The notes below the pieces were generated by a model. It was not told the origin of the DNA. It ran no database searches and saw only the letters and a program-made list of their open reading frames with translations. The translations under genes were made by a program, and so were the position numbers. Source: an uncultured bacterium (GTDB lineage Bacteria; Cyanobacteriota; Vampirovibrionia; Gastranaerophilales; Gastranaerophilaceae). Taken from it: a DNA stretch of 48,404 nt. Below, in pieces: positions 6,787 to 13,363 of this stretch; the first letter of the stretch is position 1; the number at the start of each line of letters is the position of its first letter. The DNA lies in assembly GCA_902783785.1 (NCBI GenBank), contig CACZSH010000012.1:1-48404 (forward strand), in the 5' to 3' direction.

Positions 6787-7401
6787 TTATTTATTGTTAT
6801 CTTGTCTTTCAGGTTTATATACTTTATTTCCTTCTATAACGTAGGTATCTAATGATGCTTTTCCTGCTTCTTCAACAATTCCGCCATACATTTTTATACC
6901 GCGTTTTCTGAATTGTGCTTTCCAAAGTAACGGTTTATAACCTTCGTCAAAACCTGTAATTTTTTGTACGTCTTTAGAGTTTACGCTGTAATAAACAGTA
7001 TCAATACCAGACCACATTATGCCGCCTGCACACATTACGCATGGTTCTGCAGTTACGTACATTTTCAAACCTTTGTTTGATAAATCATATGTTCCTAATT
7101 TTTTACATGCTTCTCTTATACAATTCATTTCTGCGTGATGTAGAGGGCATTTATCTTTGATTACTGTATTTGATGTTTCTGCAACTAAATTCCCGTTTTT
7201 ATCATATATTGCAGCTACGAATGGTCCGTAACCTTGTTTTATTCTTTCATTATTGTGGTTGTGTAATTCCATAATGATTTTTTCAGCTTGTAATTTTTCA
7301 TCAGGTGTCATAACCATTGTATTCAGTGTTTCTGCTGAAATCGCAGGAGTAATTAATCCTAAACCTACGAATAATGTTAATAGTGACAATAATTTTTTCA
7401 T
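6787..7401 (-). CDS. Exported guanine/cytidine-deaminase-like protein
   Basis: A zinc-dependent deaminase fold of the CMP/dCMP family. The HAE motif (residues 89-91) supplies the zinc His and catalytic Glu, and PCVMC (120-124) supplies the two zinc Cys. The GPF...N layout and the downstream GFDEGY resemble guanine deaminase GuaD more than TadA. The oddity is the N-terminus: MKKLLSLLTLFVGLGLITPAISA/E is a textbook Sec signal peptide, so the enzyme should act outside the cytoplasm, probably on nucleobases in the periplasm. It is the last gene of a minus-strand set, 21 bases after the transketolase half; AAAGGA precedes its start. The substrate cannot be fixed from sequence alone. Confidence 0.85.
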   Translation of the reverse strand: MKKLLSLLTLFVGLGLITPAISAETLNTMVMTPDEKLQAEKIIMELHNHNNERIKQGYGPFVAAIYDKNGNLVAETSNTVIKDKCPLHHAEMNCIREACKKLGTYDLSNKGLKMYVTAEPCVMCAGGIMWSGIDTVYYSVNSKDVQKITGFDEGYKPLLWKAQFRKRGIKMYGGIVEEAGKASLDTYVIEGNKVYKPERQDNNK

Positions 7402-7422
7402 AACTTAAGTTCCTTTACTTTC

Positions 7423-8235
7423 CTATGCTAATTCTGCCAATGCTTTTTCTAATTCTTCATCATTTGGAGCTTTTCCATGCCATCCTGCATTATTTTCCAT
7501 AAATGATACACCTTTTCCTTTTGTTGTGTGCGCAATGATTGCAGTTGGCTTGTCGCTTTTTTTAGATTCCATTAAAGCACTATATATGGCTTGAATGTCA
7601 TGACCATCTTCAAGTTCTATAACATTCCAATTGAATGCTTCTAGTTTATCAGCTAAAGGTTCTAAAGCTTTTACTTTTTCAACATCACCGTCAATTTGAA
7701 GCATGTTTCTGTCTATAATTGCTGTCAAATTGTTTAATCCTCTATGAGGGGCTTGCATAAATGCTTCCCAGCAAGAGCCTTCTTGCAATTCACCGTCACC
7801 AAGATATACAAATACATGAGATGGTTTTTTATCTAACTTTAATCCGATTGCCATACCGCAGCCCATTGATAGACCTTGACCTAATGAACCTGTTGCAACT
7901 TCAACCCCAGGTAAGTGTGTGTTTGGATGGCCTTGTAATCTTGAACCAAAAATTCTGAATGTCATTAATTCTTCTGCAGGGAAAAATCCTTTTTGTGATA
8001 ATACTGAGTACAAAACTGCTGAGGCATGCCCTTTAGAAAGAATAAATCTATCTCTGTCCTCTTTCCATTCAGGAGTTACATTCATTACTTTTTGATATAA
8101 AGTTGTTAAAATTTCTACAGCAGATAATGCCCCGCCGCAGTGACCTGATTTAGAGTGGTTGACCATTTTAACTATATTTCTTCTGGTTTGTTTACACAAA
8201 TCTTTTAATTCGTTAATTTCTTTTTCTTCTAACAT
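7423..8235 (-). CDS. Transketolase, N-terminal (TPP-binding) subunit
   Basis: This is the first half of a split transketolase, 270 residues, carrying the thiamine diphosphate pyrophosphate-binding domain. Visible landmarks are NHSKSGHCGGALSAVE, SKGHAS, GSLGQGLSMGCGMAIG and the TPP motif GDGELQEGSCWEA followed by NN (near residues 145-175). Split transketolases normally have the C-terminal (Pyr domain) subunit immediately downstream; here a deaminase follows, so the partner must lie elsewhere. The start is 1 base after the stop of the GT26 gene, with AAGGGG upstream. Without its partner it would be inactive in the pentose phosphate pathway. Related split enzymes can act on other ketoses, so the exact substrate is open. 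Confidence 0.92.
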   Translation of the reverse strand: MLEEKEINELKDLCKQTRRNIVKMVNHSKSGHCGGALSAVEILTTLYQKVMNVTPEWKEDRDRFILSKGHASAVLYSVLSQKGFFPAEELMTFRIFGSRLQGHPNTHLPGVEVATGSLGQGLSMGCGMAIGLKLDKKPSHVFVYLGDGELQEGSCWEAFMQAPHRGLNNLTAIIDRNMLQIDGDVEKVKALEPLADKLEAFNWNVIELEDGHDIQAIYSALMESKKSDKPTAIIAHTTKGKGVSFMENNAGWHGKAPNDEELEKALAELA

Positions 8236-8236
8236 A

Positions 8237-8974
8237 TTAAACCCCTTTTTTTAAATATTGTTCTTCAATTATACTACAAATAAATTTTGGCAGTGTAGGA
8301 AAAATTCTTTTAAATCTTTCAGGTTGTTTTATTGTTCTATAAAGCCATTCAAGTCCAATTTTTTGTAAAATTTTTGGTGCACGTTTTACATTGCCTGCCC
8401 AAACATCAAAACTTCCGCCAATACCTATCATTAATGTTGATGGTAATATGTGTTTTGCTTCATATATAAATTCTTCTTGCTTTGGAGCTCCCATTGCTAC
8501 AAGAAGTAGTTTTGGAGATTTTTCTTTTATTTCATTTATTATTTCTTCATTATTTTGAAAATATCCGTTGTGCGTATACACTATATTCAAATCAGGGTAT
8601 TGTTCTGAAAATTTTTCTGAAACTTTTTCAAGCACTTCTTGTTTTGCTCCGACAAGTGCGATAGGAATACCTGTTTTTGCAGCTTCTTCAACTAAGTTCT
8701 TTGCAAAATCTATTCCTGCAATTCTATCAACTTTTTGACCTTTAATTAATAATCCGATTTTTATTCCAATTCCATCAGCAATAACTAGTTCTGCTTCTTT
8801 TAAAATTCGTTCAAGGTTAGAATTTTTTTTTGCTGTTTCAATTATTTCCGGATTTATTGTAACAATGTGTGTACTTTTAGAATTATCAAGAAGCGCTTTT
8901 GCATAACCAAAAGCTTCTTCTTTGCTGAATGTGTCTATTGGAAAATTCAATAAATTTACAGTTTTTCTTTCCAT
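8237..8974 (-). CDS. WecG/TagA/CpsF-family glycosyltransferase (GT26)
   Basis: Transfers a sugar such as N-acetylmannosaminuronate or N-acetylmannosamine from UDP-sugar to a lipid-linked acceptor in envelope polysaccharide synthesis. Family signatures are the N-terminal TINPEIIETAKKN, ADGIGI with R in DRIAGID, the central LLLVAMGAPKQEEF and the C-terminal GSFDVWAGNVKRAP...GLEWLYRT. The length of 245 is normal. It is the first gene of a three-gene unit. I see no Shine-Dalgarno site: TATAAT on the minus strand lies only 7 bases before the ATG, which would give an almost leaderless mRNA. The precise sugar is not decidable. Confidence 0.92.
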   Translation of the reverse strand: MERKTVNLLNFPIDTFSKEEAFGYAKALLDNSKSTHIVTINPEIIETAKKNSNLERILKEAELVIADGIGIKIGLLIKGQKVDRIAGIDFAKNLVEEAAKTGIPIALVGAKQEVLEKVSEKFSEQYPDLNIVYTHNGYFQNNEEIINEIKEKSPKLLLVAMGAPKQEEFIYEAKHILPSTLMIGIGGSFDVWAGNVKRAPKILQKIGLEWLYRTIKQPERFKRIFPTLPKFICSIIEEQYLKKGV

Positions 8975-8999
8975 ACTTTACATTATATACAAAAAAAAC

Positions 9000-9028
9000 T
9001 TGAAATAAAGAAGAATTTAATATAGTAT
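9000..9028 (+). promoter_or_regulatory. Probable promoter of the repeat protein gene
   Basis: TTGAAA (9000-9005) is followed after 15 bases by TATAGT (9021-9026), or after 17 by TAGTAT (9023-9028). The ATG is about 28 bases further on, with AAGGAG in between. Confidence 0.5.
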
Positions 9029-9055
9029 ATTTTTGTCAAAAAGGAGATAAATATC

Positions 9056-9535
9056 ATGATGAAAAAATTATTAGTTGGTATATGTTTCTTATCAATGATT
9101 TTTGCAACAACTGCTATTGCAGCTGAAACATATACAGAAAAATTTGTACAAAGTAAAACTCAAAAAATTGTTGATGCTGAAAAGAAATTAAGAGCAAAAG
9201 ATGCTGAAAATAAAGCAAAAATTAAAGCTCAAAAAGAGGCTAATGCGAAAAAAGAAGCTGAGTTAAGAGCAAAAATTAAAGCAAAACAAGATGCACAAAA
9301 AAAGAAAGAAGCTGAGTTAAAAGCAAAAATTGAAGCTCAAAAAGAGGCTAATGCGAAAAAAGAAGCTGAATTGAAAGCTAAAATTAAGGCAAAACAAGAT
9401 GCACAAAAAAAGAAAGAAGCTGAGTTGAAAGCTAAAATAGAAGCTCAAAAGAAGAAAGACCAAGCAAAAAAAGCAGAAGTTCAAAAGAAAATTCAAACAA
9501 AGAAAGATGCTTGGAATACATTAATTAGTAAATAA
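9056..9535 (+). CDS. Exported Lys/Ala/Glu-rich repeat protein
   Basis: A 159-residue protein: a signal peptide (MMKKLLVGICFLSMIFATTAIAA/E) is followed almost entirely by charged heptad-like helix. From residue 54 there are four 18-residue units of the form AKI-x-A-x-x-x-A-x-x-KKEAEL-(K/R) and a partial fifth. Units 1 and 3, and units 2 and 4, are near identical, giving a 36-residue (108-bp) higher-order period. It should form a long single helix or coiled coil in the periplasm, as in TolA-like linkers, but lacks a membrane anchor and a terminal domain. AAGGAG precedes the ATG at 9056; the adjacent ATG at 9059 is the alternative start. Function unknown. Confidence 0.8.
   Translation: MMKKLLVGICFLSMIFATTAIAAETYTEKFVQSKTQKIVDAEKKLRAKDAENKAKIKAQKEANAKKEAELRAKIKAKQDAQKKKEAELKAKIEAQKEANAKKEAELKAKIKAKQDAQKKKEAELKAKIEAQKKKDQAKKAEVQKKIQTKKDAWNTLISK
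9215..9460 (+). repeat. In-gene tandem repeat, 54-bp units in a 108-bp period
   Basis: Units at 9215-9268, 9269-9322, 9323-9376 and 9377-9430, then a partial unit. Alternate units are most alike at DNA level, indicating that a 108-bp pair was duplicated. Such an array can change length by slippage or recombination without breaking the frame. Confidence 0.9.
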
Positions 9536-9554
9536 TATAATTAGATATAAAAAC

Positions 9555-9590
9555 AAAAGGGTTCTGGAAATATTTTCAGAACCCTTTTTG
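9555..9590 (+). terminator. Intrinsic terminator of the repeat protein gene
   Basis: The stem AAAAGGGTTCTG/CAGAACCCTTTT has a 10-base loop with further A:T pairing and ends in TTTTT. It lies 20 bases after the stop. Confidence 0.88.
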
Positions 9591-9601
9591 TTTTATTTAT
9601 T

Positions 9602-9635
9602 ATTCCATATTTCTTTACGTTCATGAAATGTGGAA
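9602..9635. repeat. Inverted repeat downstream of the XRE gene
   Basis: ATTCCATATTTC (9602-9613) pairs with GAAATGTGGAAT (9624-9635) with one G:T pair and a 10-base loop. On the minus strand it follows the XRE stop by about 30 bases, but only a mixed A/T tail follows, so it is either a weak terminator or a palindromic binding site. Confidence 0.5.
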
Positions 9636-9666
9636 TAATTTGTTTGAATGAAATATCAGATTTTTA

Positions 9667-9891
9667 TTATTCTCTAAAATTAAACAATTCTTGTTCTGTT
9701 TTTTCTAAAGCTTCACACATATCAAATAACAAACCGAGACTAATTGTCCTTTTTGCAGTTTCAATTTTAGCCAAATGCTCTCTGGATATATTTAATATTT
9801 CTGCAAGCGTATTTTGTGATAAGCCTTTTGCTTTTCTTGCAGCCTTAATATTTTTAGCTAAAAGTAACAATTTTGTAGTCTTATTTGTCAT
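9667..9891 (-). CDS. XRE-family (Cro/CI-type) helix-turn-helix regulator
   Basis: A 74-residue protein that is essentially one HTH_3 domain: LGLSQNTLAEILNISREHLAKIE gives the helix-turn-helix, followed by the typical LFDMCEALEKTEQELF helices. There is no second domain for sensing or dimerisation. Such single-domain proteins act as repressors in toxin-antitoxin modules, prophages or small restriction units, but no partner is next to it. Its promoter faces a HAD stub on the other strand. Start by length and domain completeness; no Shine-Dalgarno site is visible, and the predicted leader is only a few bases. Confidence 0.88.
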   Translation of the reverse strand: MTNKTTKLLLLAKNIKAARKAKGLSQNTLAEILNISREHLAKIETAKRTISLGLLFDMCEALEKTEQELFNFRE

Positions 9892-9904
9892 ATTTTTATT
9901 TTCG

Positions 9905-9933
9905 GTTATAATGAAAGAAATGTATGTAGTCTA
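9905..9933 (-). promoter_or_regulatory. Promoter of the XRE gene
   Basis: On the minus strand, TAGACT (9928-9933), a 17-base spacer and TATAAC (9905-9910) end 13 bases before the ATG, predicting a very short leader. Confidence 0.55.
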
Positions 9934-9945
9934 AAAGAGAATAAA

Positions 9946-10050
9946 ATGGATAATTTTAAAAAGAAAATATTAATAGATTTAGACGGAGTATTAAATGAGT
10001 ACCGGTCGGCAGTTTCTTTTGGTTCTGTTTCTTTGCTGACAAAGAAATAG
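9946..10050 (+). pseudogene. N-terminal stub of a HAD-superfamily phosphatase
   Basis: The 34-codon frame begins MDNFKKKILIDLDGVLNEY, the exact layout of HAD motif I (hhhhDxDGV) of small phosphatases or 5'-nucleotidases. A working enzyme needs well over 100 further residues. After about codon 19 the sequence switches to unrelated codons and stops at 10050 inside a hairpin element (10022-10053). It appears to be the start of a gene cut off by insertion or deletion. No matching 3' part is seen in the 125 bases before the SLH gene terminator. Confidence 0.65.
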
Positions 10051-10053
10051 AAC
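10022..10053. repeat. Palindromic element at the end of the HAD stub
   Basis: GTTCTGTTTCTTTG (10022-10035), a CTGA loop and CAAAGAAATAGAAC (10040-10053) form a 14-bp stem with one G:T pair. The preceding CGGTCGGCAGTTTCTTTTG has a composition unlike the surroundings. It looks like one copy of a small dispersed palindromic repeat (REP/MITE-like); that identity is inference. Confidence 0.55.
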
Positions 10054-10120
10054 AATTGAATAATCAATATAATATTTAACCTTGTGGTCAAAGATATGTA
10101 GGATAATTTATTGAAAATAA

Positions 10121-10150
10121 AAAGAGGATGATTAAACAATCATCCTCTTT
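10121..10150 (-). terminator. Terminator of the 629-aa SLH protein gene
   Basis: A perfect 13-bp stem AAAGAGGATGATT (10121-10133)/AATCATCCTCTTT (10138-10150) with an AAAC loop; the minus strand continues as TTTTATTTTC. It lies 26 bases after the stop. Confidence 0.88.
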
Positions 10151-10175
10151 TCTGCAACAAATAATAATCTAATTA

Positions 10176-12065
10176 TTATTCGTTACAACCAAAAGCAACA
10201 GTGATATGTTCTCTTGGATTAACTGCAGATATTTTGTATCCGTTTGGATCAACTAAATAAGCAAACTCGTCGCCTGAAGTTTGGAATAAGCCCATTGTAC
10301 CAGATATTGCAGTTCTTGTTATATCGATTGGAGATTTAACCGTTTCAATTACGGAATCTGCTAAACTTCTTCCTGCTGCAGGTAATTGACCTTGTAAAGT
10401 TTCACCTAAAGCTACACCAACACCGCCAGATACGTTTTCTACCGCATTACCCAAGTTAGAAATTGCACCACCTACTGTTCTACCTGCAATACCAACAAGT
10501 GAGCCAGCCCATGTGAATGGCATTGTTACTAATCTTGATACAGGATTTGGTGTATTACGTTTTGTTATTTGTGCTGTTAAAATTTGTTGAGGTAATTGTG
10601 CTTTACAATCTCCGTTTTCAATTTCTGTGAAAGCTAGTTTTAATGCACCTTTTTGTGAACCGGAAGGTCTTATAACTTCTACAACTTTACCGTTTACATA
10701 CGAACCAACAGGGTATGTTGTTCCGTTAATAGTTATACTTTCAAGAGTTTTGGCGGTAAAGTGCTGACCTACATTTGCATTTTTAGCATTTACTTGATCT
10801 CTGAATTCCATTTTTAATGTAGGAACTTGTATTATTTCTTCATCAGCAACGTATGCATCTTTTGACATATCAAGAGGACAAGCTGCATTTGCTGTTTGAG
10901 GGTTTTTATCATATCCTGCTGCTACACGAACAGGTTGTAACATCGAAGCTATTTCTGCTCTTGAAGCTTTTTTATCAGGATTAATTTTGTTTGATGTTGA
11001 ATTATCTAATGCACCTAATTCAATTGCTTGCGCGATTGGAATTTGTGCCCATTCAGGAATTGTGTGCGCATCTGAGTATTTTGATAAAATTTCATCTGCT
11101 TTACATTTATCAATATTGCAATTTTTTGAAGCGTGTGATAGAGCAACCAGAGCTTCTGCTCTTGTTACAGGATTATGAGGCTTAAATGTTCCGTTTGGAT
11201 AACCTTTCATTAAATCTTCGTCAACGGCTTTTGCAATTAAAGGATTAGCCCAGTTTCCTGCAGGAACATCCGAGAATAAACATTTTGTTGCAAGTCCGCA
11301 AGTGTCCATATTCATACCTTTAACAAGCATTGTTGCAAATTCTGCTCTGGATACATTTCGTGATGGTTTAAACATACCATCAGGATATCCTACTACAACG
11401 TCGTTTTTAGCTAATTTGTTTATATCGCATGCTGCCCAATAATTATCTGAAACATCAGGGAATGCTCTCATTAAGTCTGCGGCTGCACCGGTTAAACCTT
11501 TCAAATGAGAATTAAATTCAAACGGAACATAACTTTTCTTTAATACGTCCATAGAATTTTCGGTATTTATATCGATAGGACATCCGCCGCATTTAGTTTC
11601 TTCTTTTTTTAGACAATCGTTACCTAAAACCGGAATATCGCATGCTGCACCTGTCATTGAAGAATTATTGATAGTACTGCCATTTGTTTTTGCCAAGCTG
11701 TTACCGTTGAATGTGCTTCCTTCTGTTAGTGTAATACCGTTACCTAATTCACCTACATAGTTATTTGTGCCGTAAATTGCGTTAGGGTAAGCATAAACTT
11801 GATGCATCTCTTGTCTGGTCGCTGTTGCAGGGTCATTACAACTTGCGCAAGCAGGTTGTGCGGGTTTTGCACATCTATCTTCTTCTTCACATGGTGTTAC
11901 TGCTTCGCATGGATCAACTTTTTGTTCCATTTGATAAGGACAAGCGCCACCTGTTACTTGCGGTTCAATCTTATTACAACCGCAATCTGCCATTGCTGCA
12001 CCAAAAGAACTTGTTGCTACACCTAATGCTATTGCTGCAGCTACTGTTAGTTTTTTTATTTTCAT
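10176..12065 (-). CDS. SLH-domain envelope protein, 629 aa
   Basis: A cell-surface or outer-membrane-attachment protein. A signal peptide (MKIKKLTVAAAIALG...AMA/D) is followed by a Cys-rich linker (CGCN, CEEEDRC, CASC) of about 170 residues. Three S-layer homology repeats follow near residues 200-255, 262-315 and 325-380, each with FxDV and GYPDGxFKP...TRAE-type landmarks; the third is degenerate. Next comes a beta-rich segment (TYPVGSYVNGKVVEVI) and a Gly-rich stretch near 515-550 (GRTVGGAISNLGNAVENVSG) resembling a glycine zipper. SLH domains bind pyruvylated wall polymers or link outer membrane to peptidoglycan in cyanobacteria-like diderms. AAGGAGG precedes the start. It shares architecture with the 427-aa protein at 13364. 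Confidence 0.92.
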   Translation of the reverse strand: MKIKKLTVAAAIALGVATSSFGAAMADCGCNKIEPQVTGGACPYQMEQKVDPCEAVTPCEEEDRCAKPAQPACASCNDPATATRQEMHQVYAYPNAIYGTNNYVGELGNGITLTEGSTFNGNSLAKTNGSTINNSSMTGAACDIPVLGNDCLKKEETKCGGCPIDINTENSMDVLKKSYVPFEFNSHLKGLTGAAADLMRAFPDVSDNYWAACDINKLAKNDVVVGYPDGMFKPSRNVSRAEFATMLVKGMNMDTCGLATKCLFSDVPAGNWANPLIAKAVDEDLMKGYPNGTFKPHNPVTRAEALVALSHASKNCNIDKCKADEILSKYSDAHTIPEWAQIPIAQAIELGALDNSTSNKINPDKKASRAEIASMLQPVRVAAGYDKNPQTANAACPLDMSKDAYVADEEIIQVPTLKMEFRDQVNAKNANVGQHFTAKTLESITINGTTYPVGSYVNGKVVEVIRPSGSQKGALKLAFTEIENGDCKAQLPQQILTAQITKRNTPNPVSRLVTMPFTWAGSLVGIAGRTVGGAISNLGNAVENVSGGVGVALGETLQGQLPAAGRSLADSVIETVKSPIDITRTAISGTMGLFQTSGDEFAYLVDPNGYKISAVNPREHITVAFGCNE

Positions 12066-12285
12066 TCTTTAACCTCCTTATTTACTTTTTACACAAAGTT
12101 CTTTTAAACTTCATTTTGATTATCATTCTTTAATCATTTATAAACATTGTCTGAATTACTTATTCAGTAGGGCTATTTCAAATTTTAAAAAAGACTATAT
12201 TAAAATTTTTATCTATTTTTTAAATATAGTTATTTCTTTTATTTATTTTGTAGTAAGATTTTTATTATAGGAAGTGAGGATTTTT

Positions 12286-13281
12286 ATGAAATTAGGTATG
12301 CCTAAGGCAATGTCTTATTACTATTATTTTCCCTTTTTATATGGATTTTTTAATAAATTGGGAATAGAAATAATTTTATCTGACAATACTACGAAAAAAA
12401 CTCTTGAAGATGGTGCCAGTCGTGTTGTTACCGAAACTTGTCTTCCTATTAAAGTTTTTATAGGGCATATTATGAATTTGATTGAAAAAGGTGTAGATAA
12501 AATTTTTGTTCCTTCATATCAATCTATTGCGCCTAAAATTTATAATTGTTCAAAAATTAGAGGACTTCCTGATTTAGTTAGAAATGTTATAAAAGAAAAA
12601 TTTACTATAGTTGAACCGACTCTTGATAAATCTGCTAAAAATCAAGGTTTACACGAATTTTTAATTGAATGTGCAAAGTATTTTGATATAACAGATTTAA
12701 AATTAATAAAGGAAGCAGAACAAGCCGGCTGGAAAGTTTATAATAATTTTCAAGTAATGGTTAAGTATGGAATGCAGTATGCTAAAGCTTTAGATTATGC
12801 ACTTAAAGGTCAGGTTTGTTTAAATGAAGAAGAAACAAAGGATTATCCTATAACAATAGCTTTAGTTTCACATGCGTATAACATATATGATGAAAGAACT
12901 TCAATGAAAATTTTTGATAAGCTTGAAAAAATGAATGTAAAAGTTTGTACTGCTCTTCAGGTTTCTCAAGAACATTTAGTTGATGGTATTACTGCTATGG
13001 GACAAAATTACTATTGGGCAAACGAAACGGAAATGACAGGTTGTGCAGGTCATTATTTAAAAGATAATAAAGTAGACGGAATGATTACACTAACAGCTTT
13101 TGGTTGCGGGCCTGATTCTTTGATGCTGGAAAGAATTACCAGAAAAGCTAAAGAGTATTCTATGCCTCTTTTAAATCTTACAATTGATGAACATACAGGT
13201 GAAGCAGGTTTTATTACCAGACTTGAAGCTTTTGTTGATATGTTATTTAGAAAACAACGAGCTTTAAAACATATTTCTTAA
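12286..13281 (+). CDS. COG3580/DUF2229 acyl-CoA dehydratase activase-related protein
   Basis: 331 residues matching the DUF2229 part of large 2-hydroxyacyl-CoA dehydratase activase proteins: KLGMPKAMSYYYYFPF at the start, SRVVTETCLPIK, then KIFVPSYQSI, TGCAGHYL and TAFGCGPDSL near the end. The conserved Cys in ETC, YNC, GCAG and FGCG could hold an iron-sulfur cluster. In many genomes this region is fused to or lies beside an ATPase activase (HgdC-like); here it is alone between two SLH genes. I start at the ATG at 12286, because the in-frame GTG at 12274 is part of the GTGAGG ribosome-binding region. The exact role is unknown. Confidence 0.85.
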   Translation: MKLGMPKAMSYYYYFPFLYGFFNKLGIEIILSDNTTKKTLEDGASRVVTETCLPIKVFIGHIMNLIEKGVDKIFVPSYQSIAPKIYNCSKIRGLPDLVRNVIKEKFTIVEPTLDKSAKNQGLHEFLIECAKYFDITDLKLIKEAEQAGWKVYNNFQVMVKYGMQYAKALDYALKGQVCLNEEETKDYPITIALVSHAYNIYDERTSMKIFDKLEKMNVKVCTALQVSQEHLVDGITAMGQNYYWANETEMTGCAGHYLKDNKVDGMITLTAFGCGPDSLMLERITRKAKEYSMPLLNLTIDEHTGEAGFITRLEAFVDMLFRKQRALKHIS

Positions 13282-13363
13282 TATATATCTTGAAACTATA
13301 TCTTGTTATTTGTAATATTATGCTGAATAACACAAGCATAATTAGATAAATAGTGAGGTAAAA

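Noticed and set aside
9215-9460. CRISPR-like array
   Set aside because: The repeats are contiguous coding units without spacers and translate into an ABAB helix.
9667-10050. Toxin-antitoxin module (XRE regulator plus neighbour)
   Set aside because: The only neighbour is a 34-codon HAD stub on the opposite strand; no toxin-like gene is adjacent.
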